Origin: Liolophura sinensis
Lineage: Eukaryota; Mollusca; Polyplacophora; Chitonida; Chitonidae
Assembly (NCBI RefSeq): GCF_032854445.1
Contig: NC_088295.1
Coordinates: 2,732,501 to 2,792,500, forward strand
DNA: 60,000 nt
Reading direction: 5' to 3'
Position numbers and translations under genes: made by a program. Under the pieces are notes generated by a model. That model saw only the letters and a list, made by a program, of their open reading frames with translations, did no database searches and was not told the origin of the DNA. Shown one piece after another: positions 15,001 to 30,000 of this stretch (the first letter of the stretch is position 1; every line of letters starts with the position of its first letter).

Positions 15001-18000
15001 TTGTTGATCACCTGTTGATTCTGTAGCTGTAGACATGAGGGTCTCCCTGCTCCCCATACTGAGCCTGCTCACGCGGCTCATGCGGCTCACCCAGAATGTA
15101 GCCTATTCAGCCCACGAACCTCATCACGAAGACCCGGCTGGCTTGACACCATGTTTGAAGACGACATGTAAACAGTTTATCATCCTCCCTTTGGTTTATA
15201 ACCCATGTCCTCTAAGTGGCTAACATATTTAAAAGGAATCTTTTAAACTAAGAGTTATCATGCATTTGACTCTCGTGATCTCTGTGTGAAACAGGATTTC
15301 AGGACACCTGTCCCATACAGAAATTACAATGACTGTTTTTCTAATGGTTGTTGCTTGTTGTACTGATCAGTGTTTCTCTTCTTTTTTGCACCTTAACCCC
15401 CAAGAAATAAACACATTGTCAATATCTAATTCATATTCTGTTATTTCCAGGCCTCAAACCCTCTGTTACGTCCAGACCTCCAATTCTCTGTTATATCCAG
15501 GCCTCAAGCCCTCTGTTATGTCCAGATCTCCAATTCTCTGTTATGTCCACGCCTCAAACTCTCTGTTACGTCCAGACCTTGTATTCTCTGTTATATGCAG
15601 GCCTCAAACTCTCTGTTATGTCCAAGCCTCAGATTCTCTGTTACGTCCAGGCCTCAAACTCTCTGTTATGTCCAGGCCTCAAACTCTGTTATGTCCAGAT
15701 CTCCAATTCTCTGTTATGTTCAGACCTCCAATACTGTGTTATATCCAGGCCTCAAACTGTTTGTCATGTCCAGATCTCCAATTCTCTGTTATATCCAGGC
15801 CTCAAACTCTCTGTTATGTCCAGATCTCCAATTCTCTGTTATGTTCAGACCTCCAATTCTCTGTTATATCCAGGCCTCAAACTCTCTGTTATGTTCAGAC
15901 CTCCAATTCTCTGTTATATCCAGGCCTCAAACTCTCTGTTATGTTCAGACCTCCAATTCTCTGTTATATCCAGGCCTCAAACTCTCTGTTATGTACAGAC
16001 CTCCAATTCTCTGTTATACCCAGGCCTCCAATTCTCTGTTATACCCAGGCCTCCAATTCTCTGTTATGTCCATACCTCCAGTTCTTTGTTATATCCAGAC
16101 CTCAAACTCGCTGTTACGTCCAGGCCTCAAACTGTCTGTCATGTCCAGATCTCCAGTTCTTTGTTATATCCAGCCCTCAAACCCTATGTTATGTCCAGAC
16201 CTCCAATTCTCTGTTATATCCAGGCCTCAAACTCTCTGTCATGTTCAGACCTCTAATTCTCTGTTATGTCCAGGCCTTAAACTCTCTGTTATCTCCAAAC
16301 CTCCAGTTCTCTGTTATATCCAGGCCTCAAACTCGCTGTTATATCCAGGTGTCAAACTCTCTGTTATGTCCAGGCCTCAAACTCTCTGTTATGTCCAGGC
16401 CTCAAACTCTTTGTCATGTCCAGATCTCCATTTCTCTGTTATGTCCAGACCTCAGACTCTCCGTTATGTCCAGGCCTCAAACTCTCTGTTATGTCCAGGC
16501 CTCAAACTCTCTGTTACATCCAGACCTCAATCTGTCTGTCATGTCCAGATCTCCAATTCTCTGTTATGTCCAGACCTCCAATTCTTTGTTATATCCAGGT
16601 CTCAAACTCACTCTTATATCCAGGTGTCAATCTCTCTGTTACATCCAGGACTCAAACTCTCTGTTATTTCCAGGCCTCAAACTCTCTGTTATGTCCAGAC
16701 CGCCAATTCTCTGTTATGTCCAGGCTTTAAACTCTCTGTTATGTCCAGGCCTCAAACTCTCTGTTATGTCCAGCTCTCCAATTCTTTGGTATATCCAGGC
16801 CTCAAACTCTCTGTTACATCCAGGCCTCAAACTCTCTGTTATACCCAGCTCTCCAATTCTCTGTTATACCCAGGCCTCAAACTCTCTGTTATGCCCAGAT
16901 CTCCAATTCTCTGTTATGTCCAGGCCTCCAATTTTCTGTTATGTTCAAATCTCCAATTCTCTGTTATGTCCAGACCTCCAATTCACTGTAAGTCCAGGCC
17001 TCAAACTCTCTGTTACATACAAATCTCCAATTCTCTGTTATGTTCAGGTTCGCTGTCTGGCTTGAAGTTTAACAGGGTATAAATTAAATTTACATGTATA
17101 TGTAGATGATATTACGAGTTTAATAAAGTGAAGTTTCAATGAATAATGATCAATAATCTTCCTGTCTCGTGTGTATGTTTTACTATTAGACTGAACACAC
17201 ATGTATATATAGAGGGTTAGGATGTATTGTTTAAGGAAAATCATGGAGAAAGCGAAGTAGTGGTCACAGAGAGAGCTGACCTTCACCAAGGTCACAGAAT
17301 AACACCCTTATTTACCTTGTCTCTGTCAGCCTGTGTTTAGTGCCATTAAAACTCCAGTGTCCTCATCTGCAGCAGAAAACAAGCAAACTTGGATAGCAAC
17401 TGATCACACATTAAATACATTATCAGTTGAACAGTGTGAGTCATGAAATCTCCAGTCATCTTGACATATTAAGAGATCTGTGCAGGTAACACGAAAATTG
17501 TTGCTAAATATACTGATGTGTAAAGTCTTGTGCCCTCAAACTCTCCAGATTTCACTGCCATTCCCTAGTCAAGCCGTGGGAAAACGTGATGTTGGTATAG
17601 TCAAGGGTTGAGTGTATAGTTTTTCAGAGTGCTTTGATTGATCAGTGGTTAAATGTGTAACACTGCTATTTCTGAACAACAAATACAAAAAGTACATTTT
17701 GTTGTTTCAACACAAACAGGTGATTCTGTTGGGTACATTTTCTTGTTTCTGGACAAACAGGTGATACTTAGGGTACAATTTGTTGTTTCATCATAAACAG
17801 GTGATTCTGTTTTGTACATTTTCTTGTTTCTGGACAAACATGTGGTAATATTGGGTACATTTTCTTTTTTCTGGACAAACGTGATAATATTGGATACATT
17901 TTGTTGTTTCAGGATAAACAAACAGGTGATACTGTTGGGTACATTTTCTTATTTCTGGGCAAACATGTGATAATATTGGGTACATTTTGATGTTTCAGCA

Positions 18001-21000
18001 CAAACTTGTCATAATATTGGGTACAAATTGTTGTATCAGCACAAACATGTGATAATAATGGGTACATTTTGTTGTTTCAGCATACACAGGTAGTTCTGTT
18101 GGGTACATTTTCTTATTTCTGGACAAACATAGATAATATTAGGTACCTTTTGATGTTTCAGCACAAACCTGTGATAATATTTGGTACATTTTGTTGTTTC
18201 AGTGAAGACGATGATGCACAATCAGTGCCGAGCTGGCTAAGGAAAGAGGAAATTGATGGTAGGTCTGATTTTCAAGTATCTGTTTCTGATAAAGAAATCG
18301 TGTAGTTTAAACATTATTCTGAACACTATTCCAAAATATTTCTTCTGATGTACTCTCATGTAGTCGTTGCATATAACAGCAATGCTGTTAGCTCTTTAGT
18401 TCTGCCCACCTGTGTTTCAGATTACTTTGACAACCCTCCAGGGAACTGCCGTGTGAGTAGGGTGGGCGTGGCACATCCTCCGTCTCAGAGTAGGCAGGAG
18501 CTGTTAGACTGGGATGATGAGATTTCTGCTGATTGGCCTACCCCAGGGTATATACACCTTCATTCACATCTCCCATATATCTTCTCATTAACTTATAAAC
18601 ACATGTGAAGATATAGACTTCACTTTGGTCTGACTGTGGAATTATGATGTCTTTTGTACTAATAAATTTAACACATGCAGTTGCCATTATGTGCACTTGA
18701 CAACGTAGATTGTTTCCTTTGTGACACCGTCTTTTGAAGTATAACATTTGATTACCATGGTGATGTGTTTGAAATCAAAAAGAAAAACAATTTTTTGTTT
18801 CCTTAGAGTTGACCATTTGAGTACAGTGTTTGATGATGGATTAACAGAGACCAAGCCCAAATCACCCCTTATCGCTGAAGGTAAGGAAACTAAATAAGTC
18901 TGAGAAACACCAATTATTTATGTTCTCATCCATACAGGCTTGTAAATGGCAAGCAGGTGTCCAAAGGTACCATAAATCTACCTGTTCAGATGTGGCATTA
19001 AATGTGTGTGAGTGTGGTTCTGATGTGGAGGCCACAGTTGGAAGTTTCTCATCGTTTTGGTATTTATGTTCTTTACCATGCAGTGGTTGTTAATGTTCAT
19101 GTTGTCCTTTTTTTTGCTTAGTTACATCAGTTTTTACCAGAGTGTTAGCTATAAAGTTTGATCTCACTTTGTTTGCTTTGATTTTACGTGCAGCGAGTGA
19201 AGTGTTGGACGAGTGCACCCCGATGCAGCGTATCCAGAAGAACCGCGCCAGATGGCGGGACAATCAGCAGAAGAAGCTGGAGGAGTCCTGGGGATCTCTG
19301 AATCTGTTCAACCACTCACACCGTGGGAGGCTGTCTATAGACATGACTGGTCAGCACAATACGCACACTGAAACTAGAATGTCCAGTGTCATACTCACAT
19401 CTAACAATCACTTAGATGCATGTTGTGCTAAGTTTTACCTGGTTCAGAGTGTTCTGTTCCATAAAGAGAACATTTCACTTATATGAGGAGGGTAAGGGAT
19501 TTAGGTGGAGTAAGTGATCATATATATGCATCATGTACATATACCTGACAAACCTGCTGAAACTGGATTTGAACCCATGCCCTATGTTGGTAAAGAACTC
19601 TGGGTCGCCATTCCAAGGATAAAACAAAGAGAATTTATCTATTATTGCTTTGTTACATGCAGGTGAATAACTGAATGCTTTGCTCTACGTTTGTTTTTAT
19701 AGAATACTGAGTTTATGAATAAAGATGTACAGTATGTAGCTTCCATGTAGCCTATCTTAACCTGGATATGCTTATAATACATGTGTTTTGCTGTATATAA
19801 CAGATGATGTGTTAGATGAATACCTGGTCCCCAGTAAGAAGTCCTCTGCTAAACCTGCTAAAGCCACACCCAAGGCTCCAGAGCCTGCTTTAGATGAGTA
19901 AGTAGGATGTACATCTATATACTGTTTGTCCACCATCAATGTCTGGGTACACCTCAAAACCAGATACTGTCTGCCTGATGTGTTCTCTGATATACAGGGA
20001 TAGTTTTTGATATCACTCTAATATATAACGGTACATGTATATGTACATTTCTGATGTGAAATTCTGTCAAAAATTTGCTAATTTCTGATTTTAAAAGTAT
20101 GTTTCTATACAGATATACATGTAACTAAGTTTAAAATTAGAGGCATTTTCACGTTGGAAAAATGATTCATGGTTCAAGCATGTGATACATGGGAAGTTGT
20201 TACTTGATCCACTTTCAAAGTAACATCCAGCAGTGTAACTTTGTTGTTTCCAGTCACCAGATGGTAATGCCTGGTCACCTGTTATTTTGTACAGAGACTT
20301 GTTGATTGGATGATCCAGATGATTAACATGTGTTGCAGCTTTGCGGACGATTGAATTCCTTACATGTACTGTGAGGTTGCTGATTCAAAACCCAGTGTGG
20401 TCTCAGCCAAATACCAGCTCTTGATTCTGGGCTATACCCAGAATTTCATATGCCCAAATGCGATGACGCTAGTACACACATGTATGTGATGGTGTGTGTC
20501 CTGTTTGTTTGGCAGGGAAGATTTCATGATACCAGAGCTACCGTATGGGCGTAACCTGGAGATTAACATCCAGACCACCTGGGGAGACAAGCATTATGTG
20601 GGCTTGACAGGAATAGAGATCTTCTCGCACACCGGCGATCCTGTACAGGTCTCCAAGGTAACTTGATGTGATCTACCTGATACTGTCTGTGCTTACTGCT
20701 CACACAAGCTATATAAATGATACGGTGAAAACCGTACGATGAAACTGTCTGTACTTACTGCTCACACAAGCTACATAAACGATACGGTGAAAACCATACG
20801 GTGAAACTGTCTGTACTTACTGCTCTCACAAGCTACATAAACGATACGGTGAAAACCATGTGGTGAAACTGTCTGTACTTACTGCTCACACAAGCTACAT
20901 AAACGATATGGTGAAAACCATGCGGTGAAACTGTCTGTACTTACTGCTCACACAAGCTACATAAACGATACGGTGAAAACCATGCGGTGAAACTGTCTGT

Positions 21001-24000
21001 ACTTACTGCTCACACAAGCTACATAAACGATACGGTGAAAACCATGCGGTGAAACTGTCTGTACTTACTGCTCACACAAGCTACATAAACGATACGGTGA
21101 AAACCATGTGGTGAAACTGTCTGTACTTACTGCTCACACAAGCTACATAAATGATACGGTGAAAACCATGCGGTGAAACTGTCTGTACTTACTGCTCACA
21201 CAAGCTACATAAATGATACGGTGAAAACCATGCGGTGAAACTGTCTGTACTTACTGCTCACACAAGCTACATAAATGATACGGTGAAAACCATGCGGTGA
21301 AACTGTCTGTACTTACTGCTCACACAAGCTACATAAACGGTACGGTGAAAACCATGCGGTGAAACTGTCTGTACTTACTGCTCACACAAGCTACATAAAT
21401 GATATGGTGAAAACCATGCAGTGAAACTGTCTGTACTTACTGCTCACGCAAGCTACACAAATGATACGGTGAAAACCATACGGTGAAACTGTCAGTACTT
21501 ACTGCTCACACAAGCTACATAAATGATACGGTGAAAACCGTGCGGTGAAACTGTCTGTACTTAAGGCTCAAACAAGCTACATAAATGATACGGTGAAAAC
21601 CGTGCGGTGAAACTGTCTGTACTTACTGCTCACACAAGCTACATAAATGATATGGTGAAAACCATGCGGTGAAACTGTCTGTAATTACTGCTCACACAAG
21701 CTACATAAATAATACGGTGAAAACCATGCGGTGAAACTGTCTGTACTTACTGCTCACACAAGCTACATAAATGATACGGTGAAAACCATGTGGTGAAACT
21801 GTCCGTACTTACTGCTCACACAAGCTACATAAATGATACGGTGAAAACCATGCGGTGAAACTGTCTGTACTTACTGCTCACACAAGCTACATAAATGATA
21901 TGGTGAAAACCATGCGGTGAAACTGTCTGTACTTACTGCTCACACAAGCTACATAAATGATATGGTGAAAACCATGTGGGGAAAAAAATTTCTGAGATTT
22001 CTGTAAGCTTGAATCTCAGATCATACTTTCCACAATTCGTGACATCATTACAGAGCCTCATATTTCTGCATAGTGCATCAGACAATCTAGATCTTAGTAA
22101 AATTTAGGTTATTTCATCACTAGATTATCTGTCTGCATGGGAGCACACTTTGTTTAAAAGAAAACATTCAAGGCCCATTTGATCCTCATTCACTTTATTT
22201 GTCCTGTAATTGATAACAATTTCCCCTTATCTGTGTGTGTGTTACCAGATAATAGCCGACCCTCTGGATATCAACGTCCTGCCTGGCTATGGGAAAGACC
22301 CCCGTGTGGTGGCTAACCTGGTGGATGGAGTGAACAGGACACGTGATGACATCCACATGTGGTTAGCTCCCTTTACCTCAAGCCGTAACCACTACATCCA
22401 TGTCACATTTGAGAAACCTTGCAGAGTGGCTATGATCAGAGTCTGGGTAAGTGGCATTGCTGATGTAATATATACCCTTAATCACCTAAAGTTTCGCTCA
22501 TAAAAGTGCATGTTTAGAGGGAAATAAATGTCGCAAACTATTATTTTCGGTGCTGAAACTTACAATTTTCCAGTAGAATATCATTCCATGTTCCAAGCAA
22601 ACCTCAAAACACCTTTCTAAAATCAGCGGAACTCTCAGAATCAGGAAAAATGGGCAAGTTAGTCATGGATGAAATTTATGGTCATTTAGAGGAATAAGGT
22701 GATATGGTCAGAGTCTGGGTAAGCGGGCATTGTATATATAGTATGGACATAGTATGGAGGCTATGGTCAGAGTGGTGATATCCCTGATTATAGAAATGCT
22801 ATGATCGTGATCTGGGTATCAAAGCTTCCACTGTAGGATATTGAAATGATGAAAAGGTTATATACATGAGTTCGAGTGTTGGTAAATTGCAATGGTATAA
22901 TGCTAAGATCATGAATCACAGGCATGCTATGGTTAAACTCTACCTTGGTATAATACTGAAATTATGGATTATCTCATTGTATCTGGGCAAGATAGTATGT
23001 TGTAAATACATGGGCAGTATGGGCAAAACGCCAGCATACGGTTGAAGAAAAAAGTGCAAATTTGCAATAGTTGCAACATCCCCAGTAGGGTTTTTGTTTC
23101 CTTTTTCACTCAAGCCACTCATTATTAAACTGTCCATTTAAAGGATATGAGACCCAAATGAAAAGATATGAGGTCAATAATTTGACCAGCTGAGTGATAC
23201 TCAGACTGACAGTGCGGCCAGCTTTAAATCTAGCTGCCTTTTTTATGGCTAAAACTTTTTTCCAGGCACAGTATGTGATTTGTTTTGATTTGTCTATTTT
23301 TTTAGTTCCGTTATTAAATCATGCATGTACATGATTGGGAATACACCAGGGGACTGCTCTAATTTGGCCACTCTGACATACATGTACATGACTGGGAATA
23401 CACCAGGGGACTGCTCTGATGTGGCCACTCTGACATACATGTACATGACTGGGAATACACCAGGGGACTGCTCTAATGTGGCCACTCTGACATACATGTA
23501 CATGACTGGGAATACATCAGGGGACTGCTCTAACGTGGCCACTCTGACATACATGTACATGACTGGGAGTACACCGAGGGACTGCTTTAATGTGGCCACT
23601 CTGACATACATGTACATGACTGGGAATACATCAGGGGACTGCTCTAATGTGGCCACTCTGACATACATGTGCATGACTGGGAGTACACCAGGGGACTGCT
23701 CTAATGTGGCCACTCTGACATGCATGTACATGACTGGGAATACACAAGGGGACTGTTCTAACGTGGCCACTCTGACATACATGTACATGACTGGGAATAC
23801 ATCAGGGGACTGCTCTAATGTGGCGACTCTGACATACATGTGCATGACTGGGAATACATCAGGGGACTGCTCTAATGTGGCCACTCTGACATACATGTAC
23901 ATGACTGGGAATACATCAGGGGACTGCTCTAATGTGGCCACTCTGACATGCATGTACATGACTGGGAATACATCAGGGGACTGCTCTAATGTGGCCACTC

Positions 24001-27000
24001 TGACATACATGTGCATGACTGGGAATACATCAGGGGACTGCTCTAATGTGGCCACTCTGACATACATGTGCATGACTGGGAAAACACCAGGGGACTGCTC
24101 TAATGTGGCCACTCTGACATGCATGTACATGACTGGGAGTACACCGAGGGACTGCTCTAATGTGGCCACTCTGACATGCATGTACATGACTGGGAGTACA
24201 CCGAGGGACTGCTCTAATGTGGCCACTCTGACATACATGTACATGACTGGGAGTACACCGAGGGACTGCTTTAATGTGGCCACTCTGACATACATGTGCA
24301 TGACTGGGAGTACACCGAGGGACTGCTCTAATGTGGCCACTCTGACATGCATGTACATGACTGGGAATACATCAGGGGACTGCTTTAATGTGGCCACTCT
24401 GACATACATGTACATGACTGGGAGTACATCAGGGGACTGTTCTAACGTGGCCACTCTGACATACATGTACATGACTGGGAGTACACCAGGGGACTGCTCT
24501 GATGTGGCCACTCTGACATACATGTACATGACTGGGAGTACACCAGGGGACTGCTCTAATGTGGCCACTCTGACATACATGTGCATGACTGGGAGTACAC
24601 CGAGGGACTGCTTTAATGTGGCCACTCTGACATGCATGTGCATGACTGGGAGTACACCGAGGGACTGCTCTAATGTGGCCACTCTGACATGCATGTACAT
24701 GACTGGGAATACACCAGGGGACTGCTCTAATGTGGCCAGTCTTACATACATGTACATGACTAGGAATACACCAGGGGACTGCTTTAATGTGGCCACTCTG
24801 ACATACATGTGCATGACTGGGAATACACCAGGGCACTGCTCTAATGTGGCCACTCTGACATACATGTACATGACTGGGAGTACACCAGGGGACTGCTCTA
24901 ATGTGGCCACTCTGACATACATGTACATGACTGGGAATACACCAGGGGACTGCTTTAATGTGGCCACTCTGACATACATGTGCATGACTGGGAATACACC
25001 AGGGCACTGCTCTAACGTGGCCACTCTGACATACATGTACATGACTGGGAGTACACCGAGGGACTGCTTTAATGTGGCCACTCTGACATACATGTGCATG
25101 ACTGGGAGTACACCGAGGGACTGCTTTAATGTGGCCACTCTGACATACATGTGCATGACTGGGAATACACCAGGGGACTGCTTTAATGTGGCCACTCTGA
25201 CATACATGTGCATGACTGGGAATACACCAGGGGACTGCTCTAATGTGGCCACTCTGACATGCATGTACATGACTGGGAATACACCGAGGGACTGCTCTAA
25301 TGTGGCCACTCTGACATACATGTGCATGACTGGGAGTACACCGAGGGACTGCTTTAATGTGGCCACTCTGACATACATGTACATGACTGGGAATACACCA
25401 GGGGACTGCTCTAATGTGGCCACTCTGACATACATGTGCATGACTGGGAGTACACCGAGGGACTCTTCTAACGTGGCCACTCTGACATACATGTACATGA
25501 CTGGGAGTACACCGAGGGACTGCTTTAATGTGGCCACTCTGATATACATGTACATGACTGGGAGTACACCGAGGGACTGCTCTAATGTGGCCACTCTGAC
25601 ATACATGTGCATGACTGGGAGTACACCGAGGGACTCTTCTAACGTGGCCACTCTGACATACATGTGCATGACTGGGAGTACACCGAGGGACTGCTTTAAT
25701 GTGGCCACTCTGACATACATGTGCATGACTGGGAGTACACCGAGGGACTGCTCTGACGTGGCTTTCATAATGCTTGTACATGTGATATCCAAAGTTTATT
25801 GCCCACCCATCATATATGTTTGTATTATGCTCCACAGAACTATAACAAGTCACGTATTCATTCATACCGTGGTGCTAAAGACGTGGTGATGAAGCTGGAC
25901 GGCTGTGTGATCTTCAAAGGAGAGATTGCCCGGGCATGTGGTGGTATTGAAGGAGGTACAGAAGCTTTTGGTGATGTAAGTATTAAGTATCATGACTCAA
26001 ACATATCACTGGTTAGATTTAGAAAAATTGTTTTCAGGAAGATTTGTCTCCACCATTACACATGTTAATAATGCTTTTATACACATGTATGATATGTTCT
26101 AATTGCTGTTCTATCCTACATGTATCTACAGACCATACTGTTTTCTGTGGATGAAGGCATTCTGGAGGCTGTCTCCAAGCACGACTCAGCCTTTGAGGGT
26201 AATGGTTTCAGCGATGATGATGTTGAGGATGACGTTCCGTTTGAGAGACCACCCACGGCTGACAGCGGCAAAGATGTAAGGAAACTTAGAACTTAGTGCC
26301 ATGAGCTAGCATTTCAGTTTGTGTGGGACTGTGACTGAGATACATGAAATCGTTGTGGATGTTGCTTTGGTTAATCAGCTGACATGAAGGGATCTGTCAT
26401 TGTGTACTTTTTGATAAACCTGATTCAGTTTTGCAGCTATATTTATGTAGCTGATAAATCAGCATTTTAATGATAAACAGGTCATAAAACGTATAAGAAA
26501 CATCACTTAGTTGAGATAGTCACTGGTTGTTGTTTGTTGACATAAATCCACCAGTACACTGTAGTCAGCACAACAGCGTTTGGTTGTTGTTTATTGACAT
26601 CACTCACCTGTAGTCAACACAACAGTGTTTGGTTGTTGTTGATTGACATCACTCACCTGTAGTCAACACAACAGTGTTAGGTTGTTTATTGTCATCACCC
26701 ACCTCAAGTCAACAGAACAGTGTTTGGTTGTTGTTTATTGACATCACTCACCTGTAGTCAACACAGCAGTGTTTGGTTGTTGTTTATTGACATCACTCAC
26801 CTTTAGTCAACAGAACAGTGTTTGGTTATTGTTTATTGACATCACCCAAATATAGTCAACAGAACAGTGTTTGGTTGTTGTTTATTGACATCACTCACCT
26901 GTAGTCAGCACAGCAGTGTTAGGTTGTTTATTGACATCACTCACCTGTAGTCAACACAACAGTGTTTGGTTGTTGTTTATTGTCATCACCCACATGTAGT

Positions 27001-30000
27001 CAACAGAACAGTGACATCACTCACCTGTAGTCAACACAACAGTGTTAGGTTGTTTATTGACATCAAGCACATGTAGTCAACAGAACAGTGTTTGGTTGTT
27101 TTTTATTGACATCACTCACCTGTAGTCAATTGAACAGTGTTTGGTTGTTGTTTATTGACATCACTCACCTGTAGTCAACACAACAGTGTTCGGTTGTTTT
27201 TTATTGACATCACCCACCTGTAGTCAACAGAACAGTGTTTGGTTATTGTTTATTGACATCACTCACCTGTAGTCAACACAACAGTGTTAGGTTGTTTATT
27301 GACATCACTCACCCGTAGTCAACACAGCGGTGTTTGGTTGTTGTTTGTTGACATCACCCACATGTAGTCACCCACTAGTCAACACAGCAATATTTGGTTT
27401 TTATTTGTTGACATAAACCCACCTGTAGAAACTAGTGTTTTGAAACTTTGTGGTAATGGTTGTAGGAGAGGCCGTTCACTCGTGCATCTGGTCTCCTGAA
27501 GCCCACCAAGTCTGAGGAAGAGACCACACGACCGCAGACCAGCATGGTCACCATGGAGGGCAATGTACTGGTCTACAAGGGACAAAGTGAGTCAGAAATC
27601 ATGAGCTGGTTTATATATGGGCATTACTAATGAAGGAAATCATACTGAGGCCAGCACGGTCACTGTAGAGGGCAATGTACTGGTCTACAAGGGACAAAGT
27701 GAGTTAGAAAACATGGGCTGGTTTATATATGGACATTACTAATGATGGAAATCATACTGAGGCCAGCACGGTCACTGTAGAGGGCAATGTACTGGTCTAC
27801 AAGGGACAAAGTGAGTCAGAAAACATGGGATGGTTTATATATGGACATTACTAATTATGGAAATCATACTGAGGCCAGCACAGTCACTGTAGAGGGCAAT
27901 GTACTGGTCTACAAGGGACAAAGTGAGTCAGAAAACATGGGCTGGTTTATATATGGACATTACTAATTATGGAAATCATACTCATGCCAGCACGGTCACT
28001 GTAGAGGGCAATGTACTGGTCTACAAGGGACAAAGTGAGTTAGAAAACACCGGCTGGTTTATATATGGACATTACTAATGATGGAAATCATACTGAGGCC
28101 AGCACAGTCACTGTAGAGGGCAATGTTCTGGTCTACAAGGGACAAAGTGAGTTAGAAAACATGGGCTGGTTTATATATGGACATTACTAATTATGGAAAT
28201 CATACTCATGCCAGCACGGTCACTGTAGAGGGCAATGTACTGGTCTACAAGGGACAAAGAGTCAGAAAACATGGGATGGTTTATATATGGACATTACTAA
28301 TTATGGAAATCATACTCATGCCAGCACGGTCACTGTAGAGGGCAATGTACTGGTCTACAAGGGACAAAGTGAGTCAGAAAACATGGGATGGTTTATATAT
28401 GGACATTACTAATTATGGAAATCATACTGAGGCCAGCACAGTCACTGTAGAGGGCAATGTACTGGTCTACAAGGGACAAAGTGAGTTAGAAAACATGGGA
28501 TGGTTTATATATGGACATTACTAATGATGGAAATCATACTGAGGCCAGCACAGTCACTGTAGAGGGCAATGTACTGGTCTACAAGGGACAAAGTGAGTTA
28601 GAAAACACCGGCTGGTTTATATATGGACATTACTAATGATGGAAATCATACTGAGGCCAGCACAGTCACTGTAGAGGGCAATGTACTGGTCTACAAGGGA
28701 CAAAGAGTCAGAAAACATGGGATGGTTTATATATGGACATTACTAATGATGGAAATCATACTGAGGCCAGCACAGTCACTGTAGAGGGCAATGTACTGGT
28801 CTACAAGGGACAAATTGAGTTAGAAAACATGGGCTGGTTTATATATGGACATTACTAATGATGGAAATTATACTGAGGCCAGCACGGTCACTGTAGAGGG
28901 CAATGTACTGGTCTACAAGGGACAAAGTGAGTTAGAAAACACGGGCTGGTTTATATATGGACATTACTAATGATGGAAATCATACTCATGCCAGCACTGT
29001 CACTGTAGAGGGCAATGTACTGGTCTACAAGGGACAAAGTGAGTTAGAAAACATGGGCTGGTTTATATATGGACATTACTAATGATGGAAATCATACTCA
29101 TGCCAGCACAGTCACTGTAGAGGGCAATGTACTGGTCTACAAGGGACAAAGAGTTAGAAAACATGGGCTGGTTTATATATGGACATTACTAATGATGGAA
29201 ATCATACTCATGCCAGCACGGTCACTGTAGAGGGCAATGTACTGGTCTACAAGGGACAAAGAGTCAGAAAACATGGGCTGGTTTATATATGGACATTACT
29301 AATTATGGAAATCATACTGAGGCCAGCACGGTCACTGTAGAGGGCAATGTACTGGTCTACAAGGGACAAAGTGAGTTAGAAAACATGGGATGGTTTATAT
29401 ATGGACATTACTAATGATGGAAATCATACTGAGGCCAGCACAGTCACTGTAGAGGGCAATGTACTGGTCTACAAGGGACAAAGAGTTAGAAAACACGGGC
29501 TGGTTTATATATGGACATTACTAATGATGGAAATCATACTGAGGCCAGCACAGTCACTGTAGAGGGCAATGTACTGGTCTACAAGGGACAAAGAGTCAGA
29601 AAACATGGGATGGTTTATATATGGACATTACTAATTATGGAAATCATACTGAGGCCAGCACAGTCACTGTAGAGGGCAATGTACTGGTCTACAAGGGACA
29701 AAGTGAGTTAGAAAACATGGGCTGGTTTATATATGGACATTACTAATGATGGAAATCATACTCATGCCAGCACGGTCACTGTAGAGGGCAATGTACTGGT
29801 CTACAAGGGACAAAGAGTCAGAAAACATGGGATGGTTTATATATGGACATTACTAATTATGGAAATCATACTCATGCCAGCACGGTCACTGTAGAGGGCA
29901 ATGTACTGGTCTACAAGGGACAAAGAGTCAGAAAACATGGGATGGTTTATATATGGACATTACTAATGATGGAAATCATACTGAGGCCAGCACAGTCACT

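Noticed and set aside
15445-17050. CRISPR-like array
   Set aside because: Units are contiguous without unique spacers and the genome is eukaryotic. The same applies to the other arrays.
15329-17082. Overlapping ORFs of 578, 495 and 237 codons in three frames
   Set aside because: Product of a stop-free 25-bp tandem unit read in all frames, within an intron.
23294-25889. ORFs of 832 (minus) and 854 (plus) codons
   Set aside because: They exist only because a 57-bp unit without stops is repeated ~42 times. No unique coding sequence or conserved domain; they lie inside a KATNIP intron.
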